Below, one piece after another: positions 1 through 8,424 of a DNA stretch of 64,000 nucleotides. The DNA is from Schauerella fraxinea (GTDB taxonomy: Bacteria; Pseudomonadota; Gammaproteobacteria; Burkholderiales; Burkholderiaceae_B): NCBI GenBank assembly GCA_030849945.1, contig JAVDKK010000005.1, positions 186,001 through 250,000 of the forward strand, in the 5' to 3' direction. Position numbers and translations under genes: made by a program. Position 1 is the stretch's first letter. Each line of letters opens with the position of its first letter. A model generated the notes under the pieces. It had not been told where the DNA came from, did not search any database, and saw only the letters and a program-made list of their open reading frames with translations.

Positions 1-907
1 GATTGATCAGCGTGTCGATGAAGTTGCGCACCACCGTCGCTTCAGCCGACATGGGCGACATCAGCTTGAGTTTCTTCAACTCAGTGTCGGCCTTCTTACG
101 GGCCTCTTTGGGCATATGCGCAGCGATGATCTTCTTCTCGAGTTCCTCGATATCGGCGCCCTCTTCACCCTCGCCCAACTCTTTCTGAATGGCCTTGACC
201 TGCTCATTCAGGTAGTAGTCGCGCTGGCTCTTTTCCATCTGCTTTTTCACACGGCCGCGAATCCGCTTCTCGACTTGAAGAATGTCGATTTCGGTTTCGA
301 GCTGCGTGAGCAAGCCTTCAAGGCGATCAGACGTGCTGAACACCTCGAGCATCTTCTGCTTCTGCTCAAGCTTGAGCGGCAGGTGCGCGGCGATCGTATC
401 GGCCAAACGACCGGCGTCATCGATCCCAGCCAGCGAGGTCAAAATCTCGGGCGGGATCTTTTTATTGAGTTTCACATATTGCTCGAACTGAGCAACGATG
501 GCGCGGCGCAGTGCCTCGGTTTCGGCACCTTGCAGGGCGTCAGGCGCGATCGGCACAACTTCGCAGGTGAAATGCGATTCGGCGTCGTCAACGCGCGTGA
601 TGCGCGCACGTTGAGCGCCCTCGACCAGCACCTTGACGGTACCGTCGGGCAGCTTGAGCATCTGGAGAATGCTGGCCACGCAGCCGATTTCGTAAACATC
701 TTCGGGGGACGGATCGTCCTTACCAGCGGATTTCTGGGCCACGAGCATGATGCTCTTGCCCGCTTCCATGGCAACTTCGAGCGCGCGAATGGAACGCGGA
801 CGTCCCACAAACAGCGGAATGACCATGTGCGGGAAGACCACCACATCGCGCAGCGGCAGCAGCGGCAGGTCGATCGGCTCGGACGGAAGGGTCTGGCTTG
901 CAGACAT
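1..907 (-). CDS. lon: Lon protease, N-terminal part (cut by window edge)
   Basis: The reading frame is open from an ATG at 907 to the window edge, giving about 302 codons with no stop. The translation starts MSASQTLPSEPIDLPLLPLR and continues with the phrases VVVFPHMVIPLFVGRP and LNEQVKAIQKELGEG, which are typical of the Lon substrate-binding domain and the coiled coil after it. The AAA+ and Ser-Lys protease domains would lie outside the window. An AGAGGA ribosome site precedes the ATG. Lon is an ATP-dependent cytoplasmic protease for misfolded and regulatory proteins. It follows clpX in the same direction, as is usual in beta- and gammaproteobacteria, but a terminator separates them, so it is probably transcribed from its own promoter in 908-1060. 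Confidence 0.95.
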   Translation of the reverse strand, partial: MSASQTLPSEPIDLPLLPLRDVVVFPHMVIPLFVGRPRSIRALEVAMEAGKSIMLVAQKSAGKDDPSPEDVYEIGCVASILQMLKLPDGTVKVLVEGAQRARITRVDDAESHFTCEVVPIAPDALQGAETEALRRAIVAQFEQYVKLNKKIPPEILTSLAGIDDAGRLADTIAAHLPLKLEQKQKMLEVFSTSDRLEGLLTQLETEIDILQVEKRIRGRVKKQMEKSQRDYYLNEQVKAIQKELGEGEEGADIEELEKKIIAAHMPKEARKKADTELKKLKLMSPMSAEATVVRNFIDTLIN

Positions 908-1061
908 AATGGCGTTCCTCTAATAACTTGCGTATCAAAGCGCGGAATACGGAACGACAAAAATCGTATTCGGCAGTTGGCTATGTCTGATATGGGAACG
1001 ATAGCCTAAAAAACAAGCAGGCGTTTGCCGATATGCAAGGACTACCGAAAAAGCGTAAAAA

Positions 1062-1092
1062 AGAAAAACCCCCTTGGTTAGAGGGGGTTTTC
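1062..1092 (-). terminator. Rho-independent terminator after clpX
   Basis: On the minus strand the stem is AACCCCC/GGGGGTT with a short loop, followed by a run of T (TTTTTCTTTTTT). It lies 24 bases after the clpX stop and would end the clpP-clpX transcript before lon. Confidence 0.85.
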
Positions 1093-1115
1093 ACGCATAG
1101 CCAGTCAGCGAAACA

Positions 1116-2414
1116 TCACGCTGCGGCGTCGCGGACCTCGCCACGCTCGGGCTTGGCCGACTTGCCCTGTTCATCGTTGTAGATGAGCAGCGGCTTGCCG
1201 TCGCCGTCGATGACGTTCTCATCCAACACTACCCGGCTGATATTGCCCTGCGACGGCAGGTCATACATCGTGTCGAGCAGCGAGGCTTCGATGATCGAAC
1301 GCAAACCGCGAGCACCCGTTTTGCGCTTGAGCGCCTTGCGTGCGATGGCTGCGAGTGCGCCCGGACGGATATCGAGCTCGGCACCTTCCATGGCAAACAG
1401 CTTTTGAAATTGCTTCATCAGCGCATTCTTCGGCTGCGTCAGGATTTGCACCAGCGCTTCTTCGTCCAGCTCGTCCAACGTCGCGACGACCGGCAGACGG
1501 CCAACCAACTCGGGAATCAAACCGAACTTGATCAAATCTTCCGGCTCGACTTCGCTGAACAGTTCGCCCACACCGCGCTCGGATTTCGCGCGCACTGCAG
1601 CCGAAAAACCGATACCCGATTTTTCAGTACGGTCGCGAATGACCTTTTCCAAGCCGTCGAATGCGCCGCCAACGATAAACAAGATGTTTGTCGTGTCGAC
1701 CTGAACGAAGTCCTGGTTGGGATGCTTGCGGCCACCCTGCGGGGGCACTGAGGCGACGGTTCCCTCGATCAACTTGAGCAACGCTTGTTGAACGCCCTCA
1801 CCCGACACGTCACGCGTGATCGAGGGGTTGTCCGACTTGCGGGAGATCTTGTCGATTTCGTCGATGTAGATGATGGCGCGTTGCGCCTTTTCCACTTCGT
1901 AGTTGCAGTTTTGCAGCAACTTTTGAATGATGTTTTCGACGTCCTCACCCACATAACCGGCTTCGGTCAGGGTGGTGGCGTCAGCCATCACGAAAGGAAC
2001 GTTAAGCATGCGCGCCAAGGTCTGGGCCAGCAGCGTCTTGCCCGAGCCCGTGGGGCCGATGAGCATGATGTTGCTCTTCGAGAGCTCGACTTCTTCGCCC
2101 TTGATCTCGCCGTGGCGAATGCGCTTGTAATGGTTGTAGACGGCCACCGCCAGCATACGCTTCGGTCCCGTCTGGCCGATCACGTACTGGTCGAGGAACG
2201 TCTTGATTTCGGAAGGCGTGGGCAATTCGGAACGAATGGCCGCGCGCGCAGTGGCCTGCGCTTCTTCGCGAATAATGTCGTTGCAGAGGTCGATGCACTC
2301 GTCGCAGATAAAAACCGACGGACCCGCAATCAGCTTGCGAACCTCGTGCTGGCTCTTATTGCAAAAGGAGCAGTGCAGCACTTTGGCGTCTGCAGATCCC
2401 TTTTTTTCAGGCAT
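1116..2414 (-). CDS. clpX: ClpX, ATPase subunit of the ClpXP protease
   Basis: This 432-aa protein has the full ClpX architecture. The N-terminal C4 zinc finger uses Cys15, Cys18, Cys37 and Cys40 (HCSFC...CDEC). The AAA+ module has Walker A GPTGSGKT and Walker B IIYIDEID. The substrate-pore and IGF-loop region contains the phrase KSGIGFSAAV. ClpX unfolds tagged substrates and feeds them to ClpP in the cytoplasm. It lies 99 bases downstream of clpP on the same strand and is followed by a terminator, so the pair is probably one transcript. Length and motifs are normal. Confidence 0.98.
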   Translation of the reverse strand: MPEKKGSADAKVLHCSFCNKSQHEVRKLIAGPSVFICDECIDLCNDIIREEAQATARAAIRSELPTPSEIKTFLDQYVIGQTGPKRMLAVAVYNHYKRIRHGEIKGEEVELSKSNIMLIGPTGSGKTLLAQTLARMLNVPFVMADATTLTEAGYVGEDVENIIQKLLQNCNYEVEKAQRAIIYIDEIDKISRKSDNPSITRDVSGEGVQQALLKLIEGTVASVPPQGGRKHPNQDFVQVDTTNILFIVGGAFDGLEKVIRDRTEKSGIGFSAAVRAKSERGVGELFSEVEPEDLIKFGLIPELVGRLPVVATLDELDEEALVQILTQPKNALMKQFQKLFAMEGAELDIRPGALAAIARKALKRKTGARGLRSIIEASLLDTMYDLPSQGNISRVVLDENVIDGDGKPLLIYNDEQGKSAKPERGEVRDAAA

Positions 2415-2513
2415 AACTGTCTTTGAAACTCGGTTGGTGGCAGCCGCTCCGAAAAGCGGACCGCCTATCCGTGACGTGATTGGTCGTGCTACTTCAAGCC
2501 AAATGGCAAGCGC

Positions 2514-3170
2514 TTACTGCTGCTCACCACGCGACGACAAGAGCTTGTCGACCAACCCATACGATACCGCATCTTCGGCCGACATGAAGTTGTCGCGCTC
2601 GGTGTCCACGGCGATGCGCTCGATCGGCTGCCCGGTGTTCTTGGCAAGGATCCGATTGAGGCGTTCGCGCAGGTCCAGGATCTCGCGAGCCTGAATCTGG
2701 ATATCCGTGGCCTGGCCTTGAGCACCGCCCGAAGGCTGGTGAATCATGATGCGTGAGTTGGGCAGCGTAAAACGCTTGCCCTTGGCGCCTGCGGACAGCA
2801 GGAACGCCCCCATGCTCGCGGCCAAGCCGGTGCACAACGTCGACACGTCAGGCTTCACGAAATTCATCGTGTCGTAGATCGCCATGCCCGCATACACCGA
2901 CCCGCCAGGCGAGTTGATATAAAACGAGATGTCCTTGTCAGGGTTTTCCGATTCCAGAAACAGCAATTGCGCGACGACCAGATTGGCCGACTGGTCATTG
3001 ACCGGGCCAACCAAAAAGATCAAACGTTCTTTCAACAAACGGGAGTAGATGTCGTACGAACGCTCACCTCGTCCCGACTGCTCGACCACCATGGGGATGT
3101 ACCCCAGGGACGAGGGCGTCACCGAAGCGCCGCCGTTCATTGATGCATAGAAATCGGTAAAACGCTGCAT
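2514..3170 (-). CDS. clpP: ClpP, serine protease subunit
   Basis: The product is 218 aa with the ClpP catalytic residues in place: Ser119 in GLAASMGAFLLSAG, His144 in MIHQPSGG, and the Asp in the later DTERDNF stretch. ClpP forms the barrel-shaped proteolytic chamber that works with ClpX. Its start lies two bases after the tig stop codon, so tig, clpP and clpX form a tight minus-strand operon. Length is normal for the family (about 200-215 aa). Confidence 0.98.
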   Translation of the reverse strand: MQRFTDFYASMNGGASVTPSSLGYIPMVVEQSGRGERSYDIYSRLLKERLIFLVGPVNDQSANLVVAQLLFLESENPDKDISFYINSPGGSVYAGMAIYDTMNFVKPDVSTLCTGLAASMGAFLLSAGAKGKRFTLPNSRIMIHQPSGGAQGQATDIQIQAREILDLRERLNRILAKNTGQPIERIAVDTERDNFMSAEDAVSYGLVDKLLSSRGEQQ

Positions 3171-3172
3171 AG

Positions 3173-4483
3173 TTACTCCATTCCCATCAACTGCTCAAAG
3201 GGTACTTTTTCGTCGGTCACTTTAGCCTTGCTCAGCACGAAGGCAACCACGTTGTCTTCGAGAACGATCGCTTCGATTTCCGAACGACGTTGACGATCCG
3301 ACAAGTAGTAGCTGACCACCTGTGCGGGATCTTCGTAGTTCTGAGCGAACTCTTCGATACGCGCACGGACTTGCTCAGGCTTGGCCTGCAAGTCGTTTTG
3401 CTTGACCAGTTCGGACACCAGAAGGCCCAGGCGCACGCGGCGCTCGGACTCGCCCGAAAACGCTTCGGGGGGGATCGGCACGGATTCGGGATTCGGCACA
3501 CCGCGTTGCTTCAACTCTTCGCGAGCGGCAACGATACGGTTTTGCACATCGCTATCCACCAGCGACTTCGGCACATCGAACGACGCGGCGTTGACCAAAG
3601 CGTCCATGACGCTGGTTTTGGTCTTGGCTTGGGCGCGGGCTTTGACTTCGCGCTCGACGTTCGTACGCACGTCCGACTTCAGCTTTTCGACGTCGCCTTC
3701 GGGCTGGCCGAGCGACTTGGCGAATTCGGTATCGATTTCAGGCAGAACCGGCTCGGCGACTTCCTTGACGGTAATCGTGAACTCGGCCGTTTTGCCGGCA
3801 ACTTCCTTACCTTGGTAGTCATCGGGGAAAGCCAGCGGAAACACCTTGGTTTCGCCTTGCTTCACGCCTTTGGCGGCTTCTTCGAACTCGGGCAGCATGC
3901 GGCCCTGGCCCAAAACGAACGGGAAATCTTCAGCCTTGCCGCCGTCGAATGCGACGCCGTCAATCGTGCCGGCAAAGTCCAACGTCACGCGGTCGCCGTC
4001 TTGGGCGGCGCGATCGGCAACTGCCGTGAACGTCGAACGTTGCTTGCGCAGCACGTTCAGCGTGCGGTCGATTTCGGCGTCGCCGACTTCGCTTTCCGAA
4101 CGCGTAATTTCAAGGGCGTCGAGCGCGGGCACCGTGACTTCGGGATAAACCTCGAAGGTGGCCGTGAAAGCGAGCGTGTCGTCAGCGACGCCTTCGGTCT
4201 TGGGCTCGAGCGTGGGCGCGCCGGCGACGCGCACCTTGGCGCTGTCGATAGCGGCTTCGAACGCGCGGCCGACCTGACCATTGATCACGTCGTAGCGAAT
4301 GCTGGGACCGTGGCTGCGCTCCAGCATGGCGATCGGCGCCTTGCCCGGACGGAAACCAGCCACCTTGGCCGTGCGACCCACACGCTTCAACTGCGCTTGG
4401 ACTTCTTTTTCGACGTCGGCGACCGAGACGGACAAATCGATACGGCGCTCGAGGCCAGAGAGAGTTTCAACCACAGGCTGCAT
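3173..4483 (-). CDS. tig: Trigger factor, ribosome-associated chaperone
   Basis: The ATG at 4483 (MQPVVETLSGLERRIDLSV) gives 436 aa, the normal family length; the frame is open 20 codons further upstream, but that extension is unlike the family. The ribosome-binding N domain includes GFRPGKAP, the trigger-factor signature. The central FKBP-like prolyl isomerase domain has DRVTLDFAGTIDG and FVLGQGRMLPEFE. The C-terminal domain forms the substrate arms. The protein shields nascent chains at the ribosome exit. It is the first gene of the tig-clpP-clpX operon. Confidence 0.97.
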   Translation of the reverse strand: MQPVVETLSGLERRIDLSVSVADVEKEVQAQLKRVGRTAKVAGFRPGKAPIAMLERSHGPSIRYDVINGQVGRAFEAAIDSAKVRVAGAPTLEPKTEGVADDTLAFTATFEVYPEVTVPALDALEITRSESEVGDAEIDRTLNVLRKQRSTFTAVADRAAQDGDRVTLDFAGTIDGVAFDGGKAEDFPFVLGQGRMLPEFEEAAKGVKQGETKVFPLAFPDDYQGKEVAGKTAEFTITVKEVAEPVLPEIDTEFAKSLGQPEGDVEKLKSDVRTNVEREVKARAQAKTKTSVMDALVNAASFDVPKSLVDSDVQNRIVAAREELKQRGVPNPESVPIPPEAFSGESERRVRLGLLVSELVKQNDLQAKPEQVRARIEEFAQNYEDPAQVVSYYLSDRQRRSEIEAIVLEDNVVAFVLSKAKVTDEKVPFEQLMGME

Positions 4484-4612
4484 TAAAAGACCTATTTCCG
4501 AGAAAAGTTTGGGAATTCGTGTACGGCGTCTAGGAGCTCGCAAACGGGCTCAACGGAGCGTTCGTGTACGACTCAACTCTCCATTTTACCGGAAAGTTGA
4601 CGACGCCATGAA

Positions 4613-4650
4613 AACGGGCGCCCAAGCGGGGTTTCCGCCGGGCGCCCGGT
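4613..4650 (-). terminator. Strong hairpin terminator after the M48 protease gene
   Basis: Two copies of the self-complementary octamer GGGCGCCC flank a further GCGG/CCGC pairing, giving a long GC-rich hairpin. On the minus strand it is followed by GTTTTC. It lies 20 bases downstream of the protease stop and just before the tig promoter region. Confidence 0.7.
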
Positions 4651-4669
4651 CTACCGCGAAGCGTGGAGC

Positions 4670-5443
4670 TTACTGCTTGTCGGCGTCGATACGTGCCTGG
4701 ATGCGCTGCATGCGATCCTTGCTATCGGGGTGGCTGCTCATCATGCTTTCGGCAGCGCTGCTGTTGCCACTTTCCATGGCCGCCAGCTTGTTGAAGGCCG
4801 TCACGAGACCGGTGGTCTTCAGCTTGTTGGCTTTCATCGTGTCATAAGCGAAGCTATCGGCGTCGAGTTCTTGCGATTGCGAGAACTGTGCGTTGATGAA
4901 CTTCTCCGTCAGGTCACCCAACTGCGAGGCGCTCAGCGCGGCAACGGTTGCACCGCCGGCGGCGCTGGCTGCGTCACGCGCGGCCGACACGGTGTATGCC
5001 GTTTGCATGGCCTTCTTCGTGTGACCCAAAGCAACGTGGCCCATTTCATGGCCGATGATGCCTTGCAGCTCGTTGTCGTTCATTTTGTCCATCAAGCCGC
5101 TGTAAACGCGGATGCAGCCATTGGCCATCGCCCAAGCGTTGATGTCTTTGGTTTGATAGACCTTGAAGGTCGGCGTCACACCGTTAAGCGACTTCGACAG
5201 CGGCTTGGCAATCTTTTGCAGACGCGCGTCGTACTTGCTGCCCGGCTTGGCAATGGTATTTTCCGCGTCGGATTGAGCGCAGGCCTGATCGCTCAGTTGC
5301 TGAATCTGCGCGTCGGTCATGTTGTAGGCCTGGAAGACCTTACCGCCGGCGGACGTCAGTCCATCCATGTTCAGACCGCTCGACGAACAACCGGCGAGTC
5401 CGGCAGCGGCGAGAACGGCAATAGCCGCGTATTTGATGTTCAT
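4670..5443 (-). CDS. M48-family zinc metalloprotease, lipoprotein (LoiP/YggG-like)
   Basis: The best start is the ATG at 5443 (MNIKYAAIAVLAAAGLAGCS), because it places a lipoprotein signal peptide at the N-terminus with the lipobox LAGC at Cys19. The product is 257 aa. The M48 zinc site is HEMGH (His132, Glu133, His136), with a downstream SQELDAD stretch carrying the third metal ligand. The protein is therefore probably an outer- or inner-membrane-anchored periplasmic protease in envelope quality control, like E. coli LoiP. It stands alone between tig and cspA and has its own terminator. Confidence 0.9.
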   Translation of the reverse strand: MNIKYAAIAVLAAAGLAGCSSSGLNMDGLTSAGGKVFQAYNMTDAQIQQLSDQACAQSDAENTIAKPGSKYDARLQKIAKPLSKSLNGVTPTFKVYQTKDINAWAMANGCIRVYSGLMDKMNDNELQGIIGHEMGHVALGHTKKAMQTAYTVSAARDAASAAGGATVAALSASQLGDLTEKFINAQFSQSQELDADSFAYDTMKANKLKTTGLVTAFNKLAAMESGNSSAAESMMSSHPDSKDRMQRIQARIDADKQ

Positions 5444-5729
5444 TCGATTCGCTCCTCTTTCCAATGCGAATTTTGGGAAGCGCGATTCTATAAACACGTC
5501 ACAGCAACTTCACCCATTCGCCACACAGTATCGCAAATGTTACGTTTTGTCTGAATTACATTAGAAATGATATAACGTTGCTAGCTGAGCGAAAGCACAC
5601 AGTTAAAGCGATGTGATGAAAGCAGCGGGTTGAAAGCAATGCGGTGCACTTATGCAGGGCACCCAATGCACGGGCCAACATGGGCGTAGCGTGCAGGCGT
5701 CATTGACGGCAACCCAATCAATTCGTGTC

Positions 5730-5776
5730 GTCACCTTCCTGCAGCCGGCGCGTGCCGTCACCTTCCTGCAGCCGGC
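5730..5776. repeat. 20-bp direct repeat, 27-bp period, in a gene-free gap
   Basis: The 20-mer GTCACCTTCCTGCAGCCGGC occurs at 5730-5749 and again at 5757-5776. It lies in the 442-base gap between the M48 protease start (5443) and the cspA stop (5886). Apart from this repeat and the cspA terminator I see no gene there; the short open frames are not convincing. Confidence 0.8.
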
Positions 5777-5829
5777 ACATCCGCCTTCAGGCCAGTGGCA
5801 ACGAGAACAGACAGATTCGCCGAACGAAT

Positions 5830-5853
5830 AAAAACCCGCCACTTGGGCGGGTT
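5830..5853 (-). terminator. Terminator after cspA
   Basis: The stem AACCCGCC/GGCGGGTT with a 5-base loop is followed on the minus strand by TTTTTATTC, about 33 bases past the cspA stop. Confidence 0.8.
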
Positions 5854-5885
5854 GAATACTCGTCGAGCGGCCGCCTGTTAAACCT

Positions 5886-6089
5886 CTACAGCGGCTGAAT
5901 ATTTTTCGCGCTTGGCCCTTTCGGACCTTCACCGACCTCAAAACTCACCTTCTGGTTTTCAGCAAGCGACTTATATCCTTCGCCGCGAATTTCAGAGTAG
6001 TGCGCAAACAGGTCCTTGCCGCCATCGTCGGGCAGAATGAAACCGAAGCCTTTTTCAGCGTTGAACCATTTGACGATGCCTGTAGCCAT
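5886..6089 (-). CDS. cspA: Cold-shock domain protein (CspA family)
   Basis: This 67-aa protein is a single cold-shock domain. RNP1 is KGFGFI (Lys13-Ile18) and RNP2 is LFAHYS, with the usual N-terminal GIVKWFNAEKG. Such proteins bind single-stranded RNA and DNA and melt RNA secondary structure; whether this paralogue is cold-induced cannot be told from sequence. It is transcribed alone, divergent from the YceI gene, across a 167-base intergenic region that must hold its 5' leader. Calling it cspA rather than another csp paralogue is uncertain. Confidence 0.93.
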   Translation of the reverse strand: MATGIVKWFNAEKGFGFILPDDGGKDLFAHYSEIRGEGYKSLAENQKVSFEVGEGPKGPSAKNIQPL

Positions 6090-6256
6090 ATTCTTTCCTT
6101 GCCAGCATGTGATTACGGGACCTGCTCAAACCAGTTTAGGGACGATTAGCGCTCAGGTCAACGCGGTGAACCCTAGGTTTGTTGGCCCGCACAATGGTAG
6201 GGTGAGCTCTTGTGCCAATACCCATCCAAGAAACACCATCTAACGGAGGATGCGAC

Positions 6257-6865
6257 ATGATCGGACCCAAGATATTCAATACATCGACGTTTTGCGCGGC
6301 AGCGCTCGCGAGCGCCCTACTTGTTCCCGTTTGGTCGATCGCAGCGCCTGTGAGTTACACGATCGATCCGTCGCATACCTATCCCAGCTTCGAGGCTGAC
6401 CACATGGGCGGCCTCTCCACATGGCGTGGCAAATTCAATCGAAGCGCAGGCACCGTCGTGCTTGATCGCGCGGCAGAGGCAGGCACGATCGCCGTTGAAG
6501 TCGATGTGGCCTCAGTCGACTTCGGCCACGATGAGATGAACGCCCAAGCGCGCAGCAGCAAGATCCTGGATACCGCCAAGTTTCCCAAAGCCACTTTCAG
6601 TGGCGCGTTCAGCGGCTTTGACGGCGACCGTCCTACCGAGGCAAAGGGCGACTTCACGCTCCACGGTGTCACGCGCCCGATGACGATGAAAATCGGCAAA
6701 TTTAAATGCATCGATCATCCGCTTGAAAAACGTGAAGCGTGCGGTGCCGATGTCCAAGCGTCGTTCGACAGGCGCGACTTCGGCATCGATTTCGCGCTGG
6801 ACATGGGCTTTGATCCGAAAGTCGATCTGAATATTCAAGTCGAGGCGTTGCGCGATCCAAAATAA
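6257..6865 (+). CDS. YceI-family periplasmic lipocalin-like protein
   Basis: The ATG at 6257 has a GGAGG ribosome site 8 bases upstream and begins an N-terminal signal peptide (hydrophobic run ending near SIAAPVSY). The mature part carries the YceI signature phrases YTIDPSHTYPSFEADHMGG, DVASVDFGHDEMN, FPKATFSG and FTLHGVTRPM. YceI proteins form a secreted beta-barrel that binds isoprenoid-type lipids. The product is 202 aa, a normal length. It appears monocistronic and ends in a bidirectional terminator. Confidence 0.92.
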   Translation: MIGPKIFNTSTFCAAALASALLVPVWSIAAPVSYTIDPSHTYPSFEADHMGGLSTWRGKFNRSAGTVVLDRAAEAGTIAVEVDVASVDFGHDEMNAQARSSKILDTAKFPKATFSGAFSGFDGDRPTEAKGDFTLHGVTRPMTMKIGKFKCIDHPLEKREACGADVQASFDRRDFGIDFALDMGFDPKVDLNIQVEALRDPK

Positions 6866-6933
6866 GCGCTGAGCGTTTTCTTACGCGATGCGAAGTTTCG
6901 AGCAAGACGCGAATTTGATAAATCTGGAAAAGC

Positions 6934-6962
6934 AAAACGCAGCCTCAAGGGCTGCGTTTTCT
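6934..6962. terminator. Bidirectional terminator
   Basis: The perfect stem AAAACGCAGCC/GGCTGCGTTTT has a 5-base loop and T-rich sequence on both strands. It lies between the convergent YceI gene and the Nif11-like gene. Confidence 0.85.
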
Positions 6963-6995
6963 ATCTAACAATTTCGTCAACAAATTACGTGACGC

Positions 6996-7292
6996 TTACT
7001 TCGTCCACTGGCCATTCGGGCCGTAAAAATAATCCAGCACCCAATCGGCCGATTCGCCGCTTTCCGACACTTCAGCTGTAGCAGCCGCTTCCGAACGCTG
7101 CTGGGACCCATTCGCGGCTTTCTCGGCCTCAGCACGAAGCTCTTCAACGTCGAAGGCAAAGCCCTCTTCAGCAGCCAAAGCCACAAAATCAGCCTCGGCG
7201 CGCGGGCCTGCCGGAATGGTCTTGAGGCGTTCAGCGAGTCGCGAATCCTGTGCGACACGTTCCACAAAACGCCTGACGTTTTCGGTACTCAT
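6996..7292 (-). CDS. Nif11-domain small protein (orphan)
   Basis: This 98-aa protein begins MSTENVRRFVERVAQDSRLA and continues with AEEGFAFDVEELRA. That matches the Nif11 / Nif11-like leader pattern (N-terminal helix with F-x3-V-x2-D, then a G-F-x4-E-L segment). In cyanobacteria such domains lead natural-product precursors. Here no Gly-Gly cleavage site or Cys-rich core follows; the tail is low-complexity Ala/Glu/Ser, then DWVLDYFYGPNGQW. No modifying enzyme or transporter is adjacent. It may therefore be a stand-alone Nif11 protein of unknown role. Confidence 0.75.
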   Translation of the reverse strand: MSTENVRRFVERVAQDSRLAERLKTIPAGPRAEADFVALAAEEGFAFDVEELRAEAEKAANGSQQRSEAAATAEVSESGESADWVLDYFYGPNGQWTK

Positions 7293-7408
7293 TATGTGCG
7301 TCCTTCTCCCAATTCGATTACTGCGGAGTGTAGAACGCGTCTATGAGACAGATCACACGCGGATCGAGCGAAGGCGTAACGAAAAGAAAAGCCCCCAAAA
7401 GAATGAGA

Positions 7409-7768
7409 TCAGCCGATGGAACGCCACTTCCGGGCGCGCCAATACCGTCTAATTCCCACGATGCCAGCGATAAACAATGGCAGTCCAATCAGCACCAGTG
7501 CCCCGGCAACACCGTAGATGCCGAACTCCCGAAAAAGCCAACCACTGCCATATTCAGCAGCCACCTTCTCAGGCGAATTCAGGGCTCCTGCCGCTAAACC
7601 AACGCTGATCAGTCCAACCAATGTCATGCAGATCGAGCGTAGAGGAAACATAAAACCGTCCTGTTGTGCCGTCCCGCCAAGGGACGTCAAGTCCCCCGTG
7701 TCGGAAAAAACACACAATATTGCGAATAATGTCGTGGCGGCCGACCAATGCCAGCCTAATTGCCACAT
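7409..7768 (-). CDS. Small integral membrane protein, unknown
   Basis: The 119-aa translation has three hydrophobic stretches: an N-terminal one near residues 8-22, SICMTLVGLISVGLAAG near the middle, and YGVAGALVLIGLPLFIAGIVG near the C-terminus. The last is followed by a basic tail (RRYWRARKWR). I do not recognise the family. No good ribosome site precedes the first ATG, so translation could begin further in. It is supported mainly by the membrane-protein pattern and the absence of a better gene. Confidence 0.45.
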   Translation of the reverse strand: MWQLGWHWSAATTLFAILCVFSDTGDLTSLGGTAQQDGFMFPLRSICMTLVGLISVGLAAGALNSPEKVAAEYGSGWLFREFGIYGVAGALVLIGLPLFIAGIVGIRRYWRARKWRSIG

Positions 7769-8079
7769 TGAGTAACCAAATTATGGCATGTTCAGCTGCA
7801 AGGTATGGCTAGCGAACATTTGGTCTGCGGAAGGATATCTGGTGGATAGCGCTTCCCTGCCCGAACAAGCGACGGGTGCGCTGCGACGGTTGAGAAACAT
7901 CCAAGCGCTAACAACGCTGTGGCAATGGCCGCAGTCGAGAACGGAACGACAACGACAACGACGACAGCTTACGGCTTGCTCGGCACAGCCGCACAATGCA
8001 GTCGAAATATACGGCAAAGCTTGTCTGCGCGTATCGCGAACTTTGACGCGCATCGAGGCGGGAATGCTGAAGCTATGCG

Positions 8080-8262
8080 GTGATCGCGCTGTGGGCCGAT
8101 TGCGCTGTGGGGTGATCGCGCTGTGCTGCGCGGGTGCAGTGTGGGCGCTGTGTCGATGCTATGTCGATGCTATGTCGATGCCGTGTCTGCGCTGTGTCTG
8201 CGCTGTGTCTGCGCTGTGTCTGCGCTGTGTCTGCGCTAGGTTTGCGCTAGGTTTGCGCTGCA
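8080..8262. repeat. Tandem repeat array, 11-bp unit (in a 656-base gene-free stretch)
   Basis: From about 8152 to 8262 the sequence is built of 11-base units that drift from TATGTCGATGC through CTGCGCTGTGT (about five near-perfect copies) to TTGCGCTAGGT. Looser GATCGCGCTGTGG-like copies extend left to about 8080. The unit length is not a multiple of three and every open frame across it is Cys/Arg/Ala nonsense, so it is probably non-coding. The surrounding stretch 7769-8424 holds no gene I can support. Confidence 0.85.
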
Positions 8263-8424
8263 ACGTATGTGCTACGTATCTGCCGTGCTTTGCGGTGCGA
8301 GCACGAGCGAGCCTGCAGCAGCCAGACGCTACGAATCGAGCGCCAACGCCCCAGCCTCGCAAAAGTTCGAGGCTCGATTAAGGACCCACATCGACGAAGC
8401 ACTGGCCTCGCTAATTTGCGAGTC

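Noticed and set aside
5603..5941. 112-aa minus-strand frame overlapping cspA
   Set aside because: It overlaps cspA in another frame and passes through its terminator; composition is not protein-like.
8080..8262. CRISPR array
   Set aside because: Units are 11 bases, contiguous and without spacers; no cas genes are present anywhere in the window.
7788..8381. 197-aa frame across the 11-bp repeat array
   Set aside because: Cys/Leu/Arg repeats from a non-triplet unit, no ribosome site and no domain; non-coding repeat is the better reading.
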